A stretch of DNA of 64,000 bases from a virus. Every line of letters begins with the position of its first letter. Position 1 is the stretch's first letter. The position numbers and the translations under genes are program-made. A model generated the notes under the pieces. The model did not search any database. It saw only the letters and a program-made list of their open reading frames with translations, and was not told the origin of the DNA. The stretch lies in IMG/VR virus record IMGVR_UViG_3300045971_000208, positions 1-64,000 of that record; one strand, written 5' to 3'. Below, one piece after another: positions 48,891 through 57,602 of the stretch.

Positions 48891-49175
48891 ATGAAACACT
48901 ACATATCTCCAACTAATGAACTATATGCTTATGAAGAAGATGGTTCACAGGATAATTTAATACCATCTAACTTTACACTCATAACTAAAGCAGAGGCAGA
49001 TGCTAGGCAGATGCCACAGCTTTCGGGCAATGATTTAATTAAGTTGCAGATTTATAATTTAGAAGCAACAATTACTCCACGTAGACTTCGCGAAGCTACT
49101 TTGTCCCCCGATGGATTAGCCTGGCTAACAACAGTTGATGCGCAAATTGCTGCACTCAGAGCACAGTTAGTGTAG
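48891..49175 (+). CDS. Probable tail fibre assembly/chaperone protein, 94 aa
   Basis: MKHYISPTNELYAYEEDGSQ and SNFTLITKAEADA match small proteins next to fibre genes in many phages that are described as fibre-assembly proteins. It lies between two paralogous fibres and may serve both. Confidence 0.65.
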   Translation: MKHYISPTNELYAYEEDGSQDNLIPSNFTLITKAEADARQMPQLSGNDLIKLQIYNLEATITPRRLREATLSPDGLAWLTTVDAQIAALRAQLV

Positions 49176-49187
49176 AAACATTTAAGC

Positions 49188-49215
49188 ATGTTTAGCTTAA
49201 CCGGATGCTAAACAT
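49188..49215 (+). terminator. Terminator-like hairpin
   Basis: A 9-base stem (ATGTTTAGC with GCTAAACAT), 10-base loop, followed by ATTTT. Confidence 0.5.
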
Positions 49216-49221
49216 ATTTTC

Positions 49222-49256
49222 ACCTAGTGAACCGGCACTATGGAGACACTATGACT
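49222..49256 (+). repeat. Duplicated fibre-gene leader, copy 2
   Basis: Near-identical to 46446-46484; see that entry. Confidence 0.85.
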
Positions 49257-51056
49257 TATTACGTTAGATGGAGCAGCAATGCTCCGCAAATTGCGCAGGG
49301 TATAGCCGGCAAAACCCCCATTACGCTCTTAGATAAAACCATCGACACTACTAGTACTTCTCTAGTGCTTACTGGTAAAGGTGTATCAAATTATGGCGAA
49401 ATTCAGCAAGATAACTTCGTTAGAATAATGGAGCATTTTGCTTCTAATGTCCCGCCTCCACACCCAACTATTGGCCAACTATGGTTTAATAGTGCTGACT
49501 CATCTTTGTATTTGTGCGCCAACCCGACAACCACACTCGCCCCAGCATCTGGCGGGCCTACTGTTTATTTTGCTAGTGCTGGGTTGGGTTGGGTTAGAGC
49601 TAGTGCAAGCTCGAAAGCTGATGTAACAGCTGCTATTGGGTATGTACCATATAATGCTACTACAAATTTATCGGGATATGTCAATGCAGCTCAAGCTTCT
49701 ACTGCTGCACCAGTTCAATCTGTTGCAGGACATACTGGAACGGTTACTCTAACACCTACCGATATTGGAGGTCTTGCAGCATACGTTGCAACTAGTTCAG
49801 CAGTAACATCAGTAAATGGTAAAACTGGCACCGTAGTTCTTACTACTGCAGATTTAGGAGCAACCACTGCAACAACAACATTATCTGGCCCATTAATTCT
49901 CGCAAACAACCCAATTGACCCAATGGGTGCTGCTACTAAGGCATATGCAGACTCATTGATTATGTCGGGCCCAACTGGTCCACAGGGACCACAAGGCATT
50001 CAAGGTTTAGTTGGAAATCCTGGTGCAACTGGGCCTGCAGGGCCAATTGGCAATACTGGCAACAATGGTGCAACTGGACCAGCTGGTCCAACTGGTAACA
50101 CTGGACCAGCTGGACCGCAGGGAGCGACAGGCCCACAGGGCATTCAGGGACCAGCTGGACCAACTGGAGCGACCGGTCCAACTGGACCTACCGGTAATAC
50201 AGGTTTAACTGGACCACAAGGGCCACAAGGTATTCAGGGGGTGGCTGGTACAGCTGGCGCAGCTGGCGCACCGGGAGCGACTGGCGCAACTGGCCCAATG
50301 GGACCAGCTGGTGCATCTGGTTCTAACCCTACTACGTCTGGTGTATTGGCTGCTATTGGGTATACCCCATATGATGCTGCTAATCCAACCGGTTTTATTA
50401 CGACTGGCGGCCGGGCGTATCCACGTAAAGCTGATGGTGGCGATATCAATTTTAGCTGGGCGGGTCAAACTGGTCAGCCAACTTGGTTGTGGGGCGGCAA
50501 TTCGGCAAATGATGGTGTTAACATGGTCGTTTACAACCCATCAAACTTTAATGTTAGCCATGCGGTATCAGCTAATTCTGCTGTATTATTAACTGGGCCT
50601 GCAGCTACAAATGGAACTGATGGATGGTTTAGAAGTGATGGTGATTCAGGATGGTACAGCACCACGTATGGTGCTGGCATTTATTCAACTGGTGCTGGAT
50701 TAGTTCAGACATATAATGGATCATCATTTAAATCTCAAGGTTACATTACAGCAGTTGGTGACGTAACAGCTTTCTCTGATGAAAGATTAAAAACTAACTG
50801 GCAAGATTTACCAGTTAATTTTGTGGAACAGCTTTCTGGAGTAAAGGTTGGTATCTATGATAGGCTTGATGTTAAATCAACGCAGGTAGGTGTATCAGCT
50901 CAGTCGCTTCAAGCAGTTATGCCTAATGCTGTAATAACAAATGACGATGATTTCTTATCTGTAGCTTATGGTAATGCAGCTTTAGCTGCATGCATCATGT
51001 TGGCTAAGGAAGTTCAAGAACTCAAGGCAAAAATAGCTATCTTGGAAGCAAAATAA
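49251..51056 (+). CDS. Tail fibre with collagen repeats and S74 auto-cleaving chaperone
   Basis: The N-domain (1-120) matches that of the fibre at 46479. About residues 240-358 are collagen-like Gly-x-y repeats rich in [12 protein letters not shown]. The C-terminal domain, from S509-D-E-R-L-K514, is a peptidase S74 intramolecular chaperone: it trimerises the fibre and then cuts itself off using the Ser-Lys dyad; [13 protein letters not shown] and the final coiled coil [14 protein letters not shown] are typical. 601 aa. Confidence 0.92.
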   Translation: MTYYVRWSSNAPQIAQGIAGKTPITLLDKTIDTTSTSLVLTGKGVSNYGEIQQDNFVRIMEHFASNVPPPHPTIGQLWFNSADSSLYLCANPTTTLAPASGGPTVYFASAGLGWVRASASSKADVTAAIGYVPYNATTNLSGYVNAAQASTAAPVQSVAGHTGTVTLTPTDIGGLAAYVATSSAVTSVNGKTGTVVLTTADLGATTATTTLSGPLILANNPIDPMGAATKAYADSLIMSGPTGPQGPQGIQGLVGNPGATGPAGPIGNTGNNGATGPAGPTGNTGPAGPQGATGPQGIQGPAGPTGATGPTGPTGNTGLTGPQGPQGIQGVAGTAGAAGAPGATGATGPMGPAGASGSNPTTSGVLAAIGYTPYDAANPTGFITTGGRAYPRKADGGDINFSWAGQTGQPTWLWGGNSANDGVNMVVYNPSNFNVSHAVSANSAVLLTGPAATNGTDGWFRSDGDSGWYSTTYGAGIYSTGAGLVQTYNGSSFKSQGYITAVGDVTAFSDERLKTNWQDLPVNFVEQLSGVKVGIYDRLDVKSTQVGVSAQSLQAVMPNAVITNDDDFLSVAYGNAALAACIMLAKEVQELKAKIAILEAK

Positions 51057-51059
51057 CTG

Positions 51060-51088
51060 TTTACTTTAGGCAGGTTATAGGTTATAAT
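51060..51088 (+). promoter_or_regulatory. Sigma70-like promoter of the CAGGTT-spacer family
   Basis: TTTACT (51060-51065), 17-base spacer with CAGGTTA, TATAAT (51083-51088). It drives the RNA ligase gene. Confidence 0.85.
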
Positions 51089-51110
51089 AACCTATCTAAA
51101 GGAAAACAGT

Positions 51111-52244
51111 ATGTTGAAGATAACTGAAGTAGAAGTGTTTCGCGAGCTTGTAGAAGGCAAGGAAGAAATTCGTGAATCCCTAATCGGTCATGGGTGTACT
51201 TCATTCTGCTACATGATCTCTGGACCAGACACTTTTGATTCGGCTGCTGCACGTGAGTGTCGTGGTATCGTTTTTGCTGGACCAGATGTAGTGGGTCGCC
51301 CATTGCATAAGTTCTTCAACGTGAATGAACGTGAAGAAACCTTGCTTCAGAACCTAGACTGGTCGAAGGTCGTACGCGTTATGGACAAGCGAGATGGTTC
51401 AATGATCCACTCTGTTTGTACCATGGATGGTATCTTCTTGAAGTCGAAGAAGTCTTTCGAGTCAGATGTGGCTAAGGCTGCTGATTCGTGGATGCGTTCA
51501 CCTCAAGGTAAGAATGTTTTCCAGATGGTTAATCATCTGACCGCATTCAACAAGACTTGCATCTTCGAATGGACGGCTCCATCGGCTCGTATCGTTCTCT
51601 TCTACCCAGAAGCTGAACTTCAGTTGCTTCACGCACGTGACAACTTGACTGGCGAATATATGGATAAGGAAACTCTCCATGGATGGGCAAAGGAATTTGG
51701 TGTGAAGGTTGTTGAGGAAGTTGACCTATCCAAGTATGGTGTTGACCTATCCAAGATGGACTTCAAGGCTGCAGAACATCTGCATAAGACTGTTGAAGGT
51801 GTTGAAGGTTGGGTATTCCAGTTTGAAGATGGAAACATGGTCAAGCTGAAGACTGACTGGTACATCAAGCGTCACCATGCTATGACGTTCGTTCGCGAAC
51901 GCGACATTGCTCAGCTGGTTCTGGACGAAGGTCTTGACGACATGAAGGCAATGCTTGTATCTGAAAATGTGAACATCGACCGCATTCTAGAAATAGAGCG
52001 TGATGTTGTTTATAAGCTGAACTCGTTGAAGCGCTGTGTTGATTGGACTGTTAAGGAATCCGCTGGTATGGATCGTAAGACCTTTGCTATGACCCACAAT
52101 GGTCACCAATATTTTGCGCTGTTCATGAAGGCTTATGTTGGTGCAGAACCACCATACAAGGAATATTTCGAACGAAATATCCTGAAGCAGGAGTATGGTT
52201 TGGACCAAGTTGTAATGATGCCTACTATTGCTGAAGCTGACTGA
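51111..52244 (+). CDS. rnlA: RNA ligase, T4 Rnl1 type
   Basis: 377 aa, as T4 Rnl1 (374 aa). The adenylated lysine is K93 in VMDKRDGSMI (motif I K-x-DG), followed by FEWTAPSARIV (motif IIIa-like), EGWVFQFEDG (motif IV) and VKLKTDWY (motif V). It joins 3'-OH and 5'-phosphate RNA ends, classically to repair tRNA cut by host anticodon nucleases. No polynucleotide kinase/phosphatase partner is seen in the window. SD AAGGAA; early-type promoter. Confidence 0.93.
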   Translation: MLKITEVEVFRELVEGKEEIRESLIGHGCTSFCYMISGPDTFDSAAARECRGIVFAGPDVVGRPLHKFFNVNEREETLLQNLDWSKVVRVMDKRDGSMIHSVCTMDGIFLKSKKSFESDVAKAADSWMRSPQGKNVFQMVNHLTAFNKTCIFEWTAPSARIVLFYPEAELQLLHARDNLTGEYMDKETLHGWAKEFGVKVVEEVDLSKYGVDLSKMDFKAAEHLHKTVEGVEGWVFQFEDGNMVKLKTDWYIKRHHAMTFVRERDIAQLVLDEGLDDMKAMLVSENVNIDRILEIERDVVYKLNSLKRCVDWTVKESAGMDRKTFAMTHNGHQYFALFMKAYVGAEPPYKEYFERNILKQEYGLDQVVMMPTIAEAD

Positions 52245-52552
52245 TGGATAAGAAAGCCAGACAACTTCAGGCTGACTGGGAAGCCCTGCTCAAGAAGCAT
52301 TCAAAGCCTCTTGAACGGGGCGCTCAAGCTTTTGGTGTGAAGACTTACAGGTTGAAACCGAAGGTTGAAAAGAACCAGGAAGAACTGCAGAAGATTAGAA
52401 GCCTTGTTACACCTGGCGGAGATACACCAAAAAGCCCGCCCAAGATTTATAGCGGTGATAAAATGATTGGTATCGCTGTAGCGCATAAGAGCTGTTTGGT
52501 ACCAATATTTTCAAAAGAGCAAGCTCAGGACATGTCAAAGATGCGAAGGTAA
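52244..52552 (+). CDS. Hypothetical protein, 102 aa
   Basis: TGATG overlap with the RNA ligase gene. Helical, basic start (MDKKARQLQADWEALLKKHS), then a Pro-rich linker and an alpha/beta end (GIAVAHKSCLVPIFS). Conserved-looking in large T4-like phages; function unknown. Tight coupling suggests a link with RNA repair. Confidence 0.75.
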   Translation: MDKKARQLQADWEALLKKHSKPLERGAQAFGVKTYRLKPKVEKNQEELQKIRSLVTPGGDTPKSPPKIYSGDKMIGIAVAHKSCLVPIFSKEQAQDMSKMRR

Positions 52553-52559
52553 TAAATAC
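52551..52559 (+). promoter_or_regulatory. Late-type motif AATAAATAC
   Basis: ATAAATA core overlapping the stop of the previous gene; 27 bases before the homing endonuclease start. Confidence 0.4.
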
Positions 52560-52585
52560 ACTGACATAGTATTTATTGGAATAAG

Positions 52586-53404
52586 ATGAAGCAGTTCAAA
52601 CCGACATATCTTTACGTTAAGACCCATAATCAAACTGGGTTAAAATATTTTGGTAAAACATCCAAAAATCCGCATACTTATAAAGGATCTGGGAAATATT
52701 GGGTTAGACATTTGAATGTTTATGGTAGAGATATTTCAACTGAAATAATAGGATATTTTGAAGATGCTGTTGAATGCAGCGCTGCTGCAATTGAATTCTC
52801 TGTGAAGAATAATATAGTTTCTTCAAATGACTGGGCTAATTTAATAAATGAGAATGGATTAGATGGTGGGGCTGTTGAACGTGCCTATCACCCGCACTCT
52901 AAAGAAACTAAAGATAAAATTTCAAAAGCTAATCGTGGAATGATTGCTTGGAATAAAGATAAAGTTGGAGTTACTCCCGGGAATTCTTCTATAAGAACTG
53001 AAGAAACAAAAAGGAAAATTTCGCAGACTTTAACTGGAACCAAACAATCAGCAGAGACAGTTCAAAAAAGAGCAGAAGCAAATAAAGGTAAAAAGAGATC
53101 AGCTGATTTTAAAAAACTGATTTCTGAATTGCATAAAGGTAAAAAACTTTCTGCAGAGCATATTGAAAAATTGAAAAATAGGATAGTGACTGATGATACT
53201 AAGGCTAAAATAAAGTTAGCAAGAAGTAAGCAGATATTTTCTGAAGAAACAAAACAGAAATTATCTGGTAAGGTAATAGTAATAGATAAGTTAGGAAATG
53301 TTTTGAGAATACCTAAAGAGCAATATAGCTCACAATCTGGCCCTAAGGATGAATGGGAATACTTATTTCATCGTGATAAACTTGCAACAATGCGGAGAAA
53401 CTAA
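52586..53404 (+). CDS. GIY-YIG homing endonuclease with NUMOD3 repeats
   Basis: TYLYVKTHNQTGLKYFGKTS carries the GIY-YIG strands in degenerate form (LYV, YFG), followed by GSGKYWVRH and a Glu-bearing region; NUMOD3 repeats (SKETKDKISKANRG, TEETKRKISQTLTG, SADFKKLISELHKG, SEETKQKLSG) bind DNA. 272 aa. It is paralogous to the minus-strand gene at 58226. It lies between the two RNA ligase loci. Confidence 0.9.
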   Translation: MKQFKPTYLYVKTHNQTGLKYFGKTSKNPHTYKGSGKYWVRHLNVYGRDISTEIIGYFEDAVECSAAAIEFSVKNNIVSSNDWANLINENGLDGGAVERAYHPHSKETKDKISKANRGMIAWNKDKVGVTPGNSSIRTEETKRKISQTLTGTKQSAETVQKRAEANKGKKRSADFKKLISELHKGKKLSAEHIEKLKNRIVTDDTKAKIKLARSKQIFSEETKQKLSGKVIVIDKLGNVLRIPKEQYSSQSGPKDEWEYLFHRDKLATMRRN

Positions 53405-53665
53405 ATGGTAAAAGTTTTTATTGATATGGACCAGGGTTTCCGCTGGTGGCCAGTAATGGAAGATGATCCTATTCATGCTTACTGGCACAGGGATATGACG
53501 TTAGAAATTACTAATGAGCTAATGGCTGAATATAAAACTGCCTATGAAGCATATCAGGCAGTGCAGGAAAAGTTAGAAGCATTGTATAGGATACAAAATG
53601 GATATGAGCCACATCCAAGTCAAGTGGCTCCAGAACATAAGCTATTGGAGAAGAAAGATGAATGA
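53405..53665 (+). CDS. Hypothetical protein, 86 aa
   Basis: MVKVFIDMDQGFRWWPVMED then a helical region (TAYEAYQAVQEKLEALYR). It follows the homing endonuclease by one base and overlaps the start of the next RNA ligase gene. Not recognised. Confidence 0.7.
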   Translation: MVKVFIDMDQGFRWWPVMEDDPIHAYWHRDMTLEITNELMAEYKTAYEAYQAVQEKLEALYRIQNGYEPHPSQVAPEHKLLEKKDE

Positions 53666-54758
53666 TTTTGCTGATGCTGAAAAGACCCTTGCTACCGCTG
53701 CAGTTCGTATGCAAGTAGAACGCAAGCTTGCTTCTGTCCGTAAGATAGATGACATTCGTCCTATCGAAGGTGCTGATGCTATTGAAGTAGCAGTGCTTGG
53801 TGGATGGAAAGTTGTTGTCAAGAAGGGTGAATACACACCTGGTGATCTTGCTGTCTACTGTGAAATTGATTGCTGGATTCCTACTGAGATTGCTTCCTTC
53901 CTTTCGAAGGGAAAGGAACCCCGTGTCTATGAAGGTATTAAGGGTGAGAAGCTTCGCACTGTAAAGTTGCGCGGCCAAATCTCTCAGGGTCTTCTACTTC
54001 CTATGGACGTAGTTGATAACATTACTGTCACAGTAGGCGATGATGTGACATCGCATCTTGGTATTGTAAAGTGGGAACCAGTTCTTCCTGCTAATATGGC
54101 TGGGCAAGTAAAGGGCTTGTTCCCCAGCTTCATTCGCAAGACTGATCAAGAACGTTGTCAGAATCTTATTGAAGAAATCTTTGTAGAGAACAAGGATGCT
54201 CGCTACGAAGTTACCATGAAGCTTGATGGTTCTTCGGTCACTGGATACCGACTGCAAAAGGATTCAGGGGTTTGTTCTCGTAACCTTGAGCTAAAGGTTA
54301 ATGACGAGAACAAAGATAATGCTCTAGTTAAAATGTTCCAAGGTTCAATGCTTCAAGCTGTGCTTGATAAGATTGCCGAGAACCTCGCTGTTCAGGGTGA
54401 GCTTATGGGGCCTGGTATCCAAGGTAACCGTGAAAACTTTAAGGACACAAAGTTCTTTATCTTTGATGTTCAGTTTATTGATGATCAAGAATACATGCGG
54501 CCAGATGTTAGAGCTCGCTTTATGCAAGAGCTTCTAGATTATGGTGTTGATGGGCAGACAGTGCAGCATGTTCCAGTTCTTCATATGAATGTTACTCTTG
54601 CTGATCTTGGTATTTTTAATGTTGAAGACCTTCTGAAGTTTGCTGAAGGTCCATCGATTAACCACCAGGTTCGGGAAGGTGTAGTATTCAAGCGAATGGA
54701 TGGTAAGTTCAGCTTCAAGGCTATTTCGAATAAATTTTTGGAGCGAGAGAAGGATTAG
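53658..54758 (+). CDS. RNA ligase of the DRB0094 (Rnl5) family, 366 aa
   Basis: ATG 53658 overlaps the previous stop; longer in-frame starts lie in that gene. An N-terminal OB-like domain (RKIDDIRPIEGADAIEVAVL, GEYTPGDLAVYCEIDCWIP, RTVKLRGQISQGLLLP) precedes the ligase domain with nucleophile K188 in TMKLDGSSVTGY, then VQGELMGPGIQGN and EGVVFKRMDG. This order is that of Deinococcus DraRnl, which seals nicks using 3'-OH RNA ends. The last 38 bases overlap a convergent gene. Confidence 0.9.
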   Translation: MNDFADAEKTLATAAVRMQVERKLASVRKIDDIRPIEGADAIEVAVLGGWKVVVKKGEYTPGDLAVYCEIDCWIPTEIASFLSKGKEPRVYEGIKGEKLRTVKLRGQISQGLLLPMDVVDNITVTVGDDVTSHLGIVKWEPVLPANMAGQVKGLFPSFIRKTDQERCQNLIEEIFVENKDARYEVTMKLDGSSVTGYRLQKDSGVCSRNLELKVNDENKDNALVKMFQGSMLQAVLDKIAENLAVQGELMGPGIQGNRENFKDTKFFIFDVQFIDDQEYMRPDVRARFMQELLDYGVDGQTVQHVPVLHMNVTLADLGIFNVEDLLKFAEGPSINHQVREGVVFKRMDGKFSFKAISNKFLEREKD

Positions 54759-55470
54759 CCTTGCACATGTCTCCGTGATATCGACTAAAGTTTCTAACGT
54801 CGATATCACGGAGACAGTGCGGGCATTCTTTAAGAGCGGGAGGAATTTTATTCCCTGTTCTTTTACCCTCAAGCGATTGATTTATTCTTGCTTGATGTTC
54901 AGGAGTTCTAACGTGGTTAGATAAACCTAAACTTATTTTTGCTTTATGATCTTCTGAAAATGGTCCGATAACTTTACCTTTATTTTTAGCAGAAAGTTTT
55001 TGTTTTGTTTCTATGCTCCGTTCTTTACCAAACCCTGGGTGATTTTCTCCTGATAAGTATGTGGATTTATCTCTAAGCTGTTGGCCTTCGCTTATCTTTT
55101 TGCATACCTCTTCACTTCGTTCTTTGCCGAAAGCATGATGCTCTTGCCCAGATTTACAGTAAGCAGATGGTTTATTGAACCAATGATGGTCTTCGCCCGA
55201 TGGTGCTCCCTTGCCACCAGGTTTTTGATTTAGACAGTTAGGATCCGTTTTCCATAGATCACCAATGATTATTTTTTCAGCGGAGAATGCTTCTTCAGAA
55301 GAAGAATGCTCAGATATAACGGTTTTTATTCTTTGACTTCCAGGGAATGTTAGAAGTTTAGTGCCTGAACCTGTATATCTATCTTTTTTGATGTCTATTT
55401 TAGAAGATCGTTTGCCAAAATAGTAAAGATCAGTATTTGCAATGTCGATACGGTAAATGTAGTGGAACAT
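54721..55470 (-). CDS. GIY-YIG homing endonuclease with NUMOD3 and C-terminal zinc knuckle
   Basis: ATG 55470 (MFHYIYRIDIANTDLYYFGK) is chosen since it begins just before the GIY-YIG motif (YIYRI ... YYFGK); the longer frame upstream lacks coding character. NUMOD3-like repeats (SEEVCKKISEGQQ, SIETKQKLSAKNKGK, SEDHKAKISLGLS) follow, and the tail has CPHCLRDI and YHGDMC, a probable zinc finger. About 249 aa. It overlaps the end of the convergent RNA ligase gene. Confidence 0.85.
   Translation of the reverse strand: MFHYIYRIDIANTDLYYFGKRSSKIDIKKDRYTGSGTKLLTFPGSQRIKTVISEHSSSEEAFSAEKIIIGDLWKTDPNCLNQKPGGKGAPSGEDHHWFNKPSAYCKSGQEHHAFGKERSEEVCKKISEGQQLRDKSTYLSGENHPGFGKERSIETKQKLSAKNKGKVIGPFSEDHKAKISLGLSNHVRTPEHQARINQSLEGKRTGNKIPPALKECPHCLRDIDVRNFSRYHGDMCKANPSLAPKIYSK
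54768..54816. repeat. 18-base perfect inverted repeat at a convergent gene junction
   Basis: The arms are 54768-54785 and 54799-54816, with a 13-base loop. It lies 10 bases after the RNA ligase stop, inside the zinc-knuckle codons of the minus-strand gene. No T-run on either side. Confidence 0.9.
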
Positions 55471-55482
55471 GATAAGAGTAGT

Positions 55483-55491
55483 AATAAATAA
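55483..55491 (+). promoter_or_regulatory. Late-type motif AATAAATAA
   Basis: 25 bases before the ATG at 55516. Confidence 0.45.
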
Positions 55492-55515
55492 TGTGTATCT
55501 ATTTATGGAGAAAGT

Positions 55516-55680
55516 ATGAAATATCCAGTTGGAACAAAAGTAGAATGCAATGACTGCATTGGCACCGTAATAGAAAGTTTCAAATTGCCAAATGACATTT
55601 GCATTGAATGGGATGTCGGCATGAAATCTTCTTATGACGAAGAGTGGCTTGACGAGAATGTTTCTATCATCAAGGATTGA
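55516..55680 (+). CDS. Small protein, 54 aa
   Basis: SD GGAGAA. MKYPVGTKVECNDCIGTVIE and IEWDVGMKSSYDEEWLDENV form an SH3-like 'G-x-x-V-x-C-x-x-x-x-G-x-V' strand pattern. Function unknown. Confidence 0.7.
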   Translation: MKYPVGTKVECNDCIGTVIESFKLPNDICIEWDVGMKSSYDEEWLDENVSIIKD

Positions 55681-55692
55681 GGATAAGAGTTT

Positions 55693-55701
55693 GATAAATA
55701 A
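55693..55701 (+). promoter_or_regulatory. Late-type motif GATAAATAA
   Basis: 22 bases before the ATG at 55723. Confidence 0.45.
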
Positions 55702-55722
55702 ATCTAATGCATAAGGAATACC

Positions 55723-56031
55723 ATGGCTATAGAATTCAAATATCAAACCCTCTTTACCTGCTCAGTACCTGAGGGATATACTGCGATTAAAGACTTCAAT
55801 GAATTGATCGCGAGTGATGTTCCTCATACTGCTGATTCATTGATGCAAACTATACGATTATCATTCGATAATTCCGGAGTCGAAGTTGTTGAAATGGCAA
55901 TGTCGAATGATTTAAATCATTGCGATATCCTTCTAAAGGGTGAAACAATTCCTATTCGAGTTATCATTCGATCAAGACCCTCTCTGGTTATCGATGGTAC
56001 TATTTACAAACTTGAAGAATTCGATATCTGA
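55723..56031 (+). CDS. Hypothetical protein, 102 aa
   Basis: SD AAGGAA. Alpha/beta, acidic (MAIEFKYQTLFTCSVPEGYT; VIIRSRPSLVIDGTIYKLEE). Not recognised. Confidence 0.7.
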   Translation: MAIEFKYQTLFTCSVPEGYTAIKDFNELIASDVPHTADSLMQTIRLSFDNSGVEVVEMAMSNDLNHCDILLKGETIPIRVIIRSRPSLVIDGTIYKLEEFDI

Positions 56032-56037
56032 TTCAAG

Positions 56038-56066
56038 TTTAGGTTCCCTGCTAACGTTGATATAAT
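56038..56066 (+). promoter_or_regulatory. Sigma70-like promoter
   Basis: TTTAGG (56038-56043), 17-base spacer, TATAAT (56061-56066). No CAGGTT in the spacer. Confidence 0.6.
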
Positions 56067-56086
56067 AGATGAAAGGAAGCACACAA

Positions 56087-56557
56087 ATGGAACTACGTCT
56101 TTACTCTTTCGTAAATTTCTACCTCTCTGATATCCAAAAGGGTATCCAGACAGGTCATATGGCAGTTGATCTTGTTCGCGAATATGGTGATGAAGATATT
56201 CTGCCTAAACATTGTGATTTGGTTGCAGATTGGGCAGATAACCATAAGACATTCATTGTCTTGAATGGTGGAAATAATCTCATGCTTGACAATACCGCAA
56301 ATATTTGCGCATACAGCGGATTGCCCTGGACTACATTCTATGAAGATGAGGAATCACTTGGTGGTCTTCGTACCTGTGTAGGTGTTGTAGTACCAGAAAA
56401 TTATTTCAATGCCACTTATTCTGCAGCAAATGGATTTGAGACCGTTGATATTGATGGTCGCATTATCTTCGATCAGAAGATTGATACACCTCCACCAAAT
56501 TCCGACCAAGCAATCTTCAATCTCATCAAACTTCTGAAGACATCGAGACTTGCATGA
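56087..56557 (+). CDS. Putative Pth2-like protein, 156 aa
   Basis: ATG 56087 has AGGAAG upstream; the in-frame ATG 56069 would precede the predicted transcription start. FVNFYLSDIQKGIQTGHMAVDL and WADNHKTFIVLNGGN resemble the phage family sometimes annotated as peptidyl-tRNA hydrolase 2-like, where an 'xQ-x-H' helix is conserved. The match is by eye only. Coupled to the next gene by ATGA. Confidence 0.45.
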   Translation: MELRLYSFVNFYLSDIQKGIQTGHMAVDLVREYGDEDILPKHCDLVADWADNHKTFIVLNGGNNLMLDNTANICAYSGLPWTTFYEDEESLGGLRTCVGVVVPENYFNATYSAANGFETVDIDGRIIFDQKIDTPPPNSDQAIFNLIKLLKTSRLA

Positions 56558-57006
56558 CAATTGAATATAGACATTATTTGCGGTATGCACCTGCTGCTGG
56601 CATGATTGCGGCCATACTAGTAGTGTTAGGTATTGCAGTTGTTGTAATTCCTAAAGAAGAACCAAAGCGCACAGTTCAAGAAGTGCAGGTAGTTCAAGTA
56701 GCCCCGATTACTGAAGATGTAATGCTTGATTCAATGGTGCGAGCATGGTCTGACCCCATTTCACAACGCTTCAAGAAGGTCTGTTATGATGGGATTCGGC
56801 CTAATGCTAAGTACGGATTCTTTGTTCTGTATGGACCAAAGAATCCTAGCGATGGTGAAAATGTTATGGCAGAAGGATGGTGGTATGTTGAGCAGGAATT
56901 TTTCCGCACGAGTGCTGGCAAATACTACACCAACGATGTTCCAAGTTTAGAAAACAAAGCACACGTTTATCCAGACGTAACTGGATTAGTTTGTAAGGAT
57001 AGATAA
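56554..57006 (+). CDS. Membrane-anchored protein, 150 aa
   Basis: A basic n-region then one hydrophobic helix (PAAGMIAAILVVLGIAVVVI) with the rest predicted periplasmic or cytoplasmic, including KKVCYDGIRPN and GLVCKDR with two Cys that could form a disulphide. Function unknown. Confidence 0.75.
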   Translation: MTIEYRHYLRYAPAAGMIAAILVVLGIAVVVIPKEEPKRTVQEVQVVQVAPITEDVMLDSMVRAWSDPISQRFKKVCYDGIRPNAKYGFFVLYGPKNPSDGENVMAEGWWYVEQEFFRTSAGKYYTNDVPSLENKAHVYPDVTGLVCKDR

Positions 57007-57602
57007 TGTCAAAAGCAAGAATAGTCGGTCTCTGTGGAACACACGGGACTGGTAAGAGTACCATCATCAATGGTATTCGCGACCTCGGTTATAAGGTCAA
57101 TCAAGCCCAGCTCTCTCGCTCAGCACAGAAAGCTTTAGGATGGGATACTCTATCTCGAGCACAAGAATCAAAAGCAAACATGTGGGCATTACAGTATGCC
57201 ATTATGGATGCCATGTTCGATCGAGATCAAGAAGCACTCTCCACTGGAGAGATTGTATTAGTTGAAAGAACACCTGCAGATATTTGGGCATACACAGAAA
57301 TGTGGTGTCGTCGTTTGAATATCGATCCAATCAACGATCAGCAAGCACGTGAATACAAAGCACAGTGCCGATCATTTGCAGATAACTATTGCCGTTTTCT
57401 GTTCATCCCAGTATCAGAAGCAGTAAAGTTTGTAGCAGAACCAAATCGCGCAGACCTCGAAAGTAGAACTTTCGTTGACATCGCAATTAGAAAGTTCATC
57501 GAGTCAGGTGATCTTCCCCTCACAGAAATCAAATCGTCGGGTGTTGTTACCCGCATTGCTGAAGCTCAAACAGCTATCTCTATTCAAAGGATGAAACTAT
57601 GA
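57006..57602 (+). CDS. P-loop kinase (AAA_28/NadR-like)
   Basis: Walker A GTHGTGKST (11-19), then LVERTPADIWAY as a lid- or substrate-side DxD-like region. 198 aa; resembles NadR-type ribosylnicotinamide kinases and other small nucleotide kinases of the AAA_28 group. Substrate unknown; a nucleoside or nucleotide is likely. Overlaps the exonuclease gene by ATGA. Confidence 0.7.
   Translation: MSKARIVGLCGTHGTGKSTIINGIRDLGYKVNQAQLSRSAQKALGWDTLSRAQESKANMWALQYAIMDAMFDRDQEALSTGEIVLVERTPADIWAYTEMWCRRLNIDPINDQQAREYKAQCRSFADNYCRFLFIPVSEAVKFVAEPNRADLESRTFVDIAIRKFIESGDLPLTEIKSSGVVTRIAEAQTAISIQRMKL

Noticed and set aside
49967-50320. Tandem repeat region
   Set aside because: It encodes collagen-like Gly-x-y triplets of the fibre, so it is not a separate element.
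55471-55746. N-terminal extension of the minus-strand GIY-YIG gene
   Set aside because: The GIY-YIG motif begins directly after ATG 55470; the extension overlaps two plus-strand starts and has no coding character.
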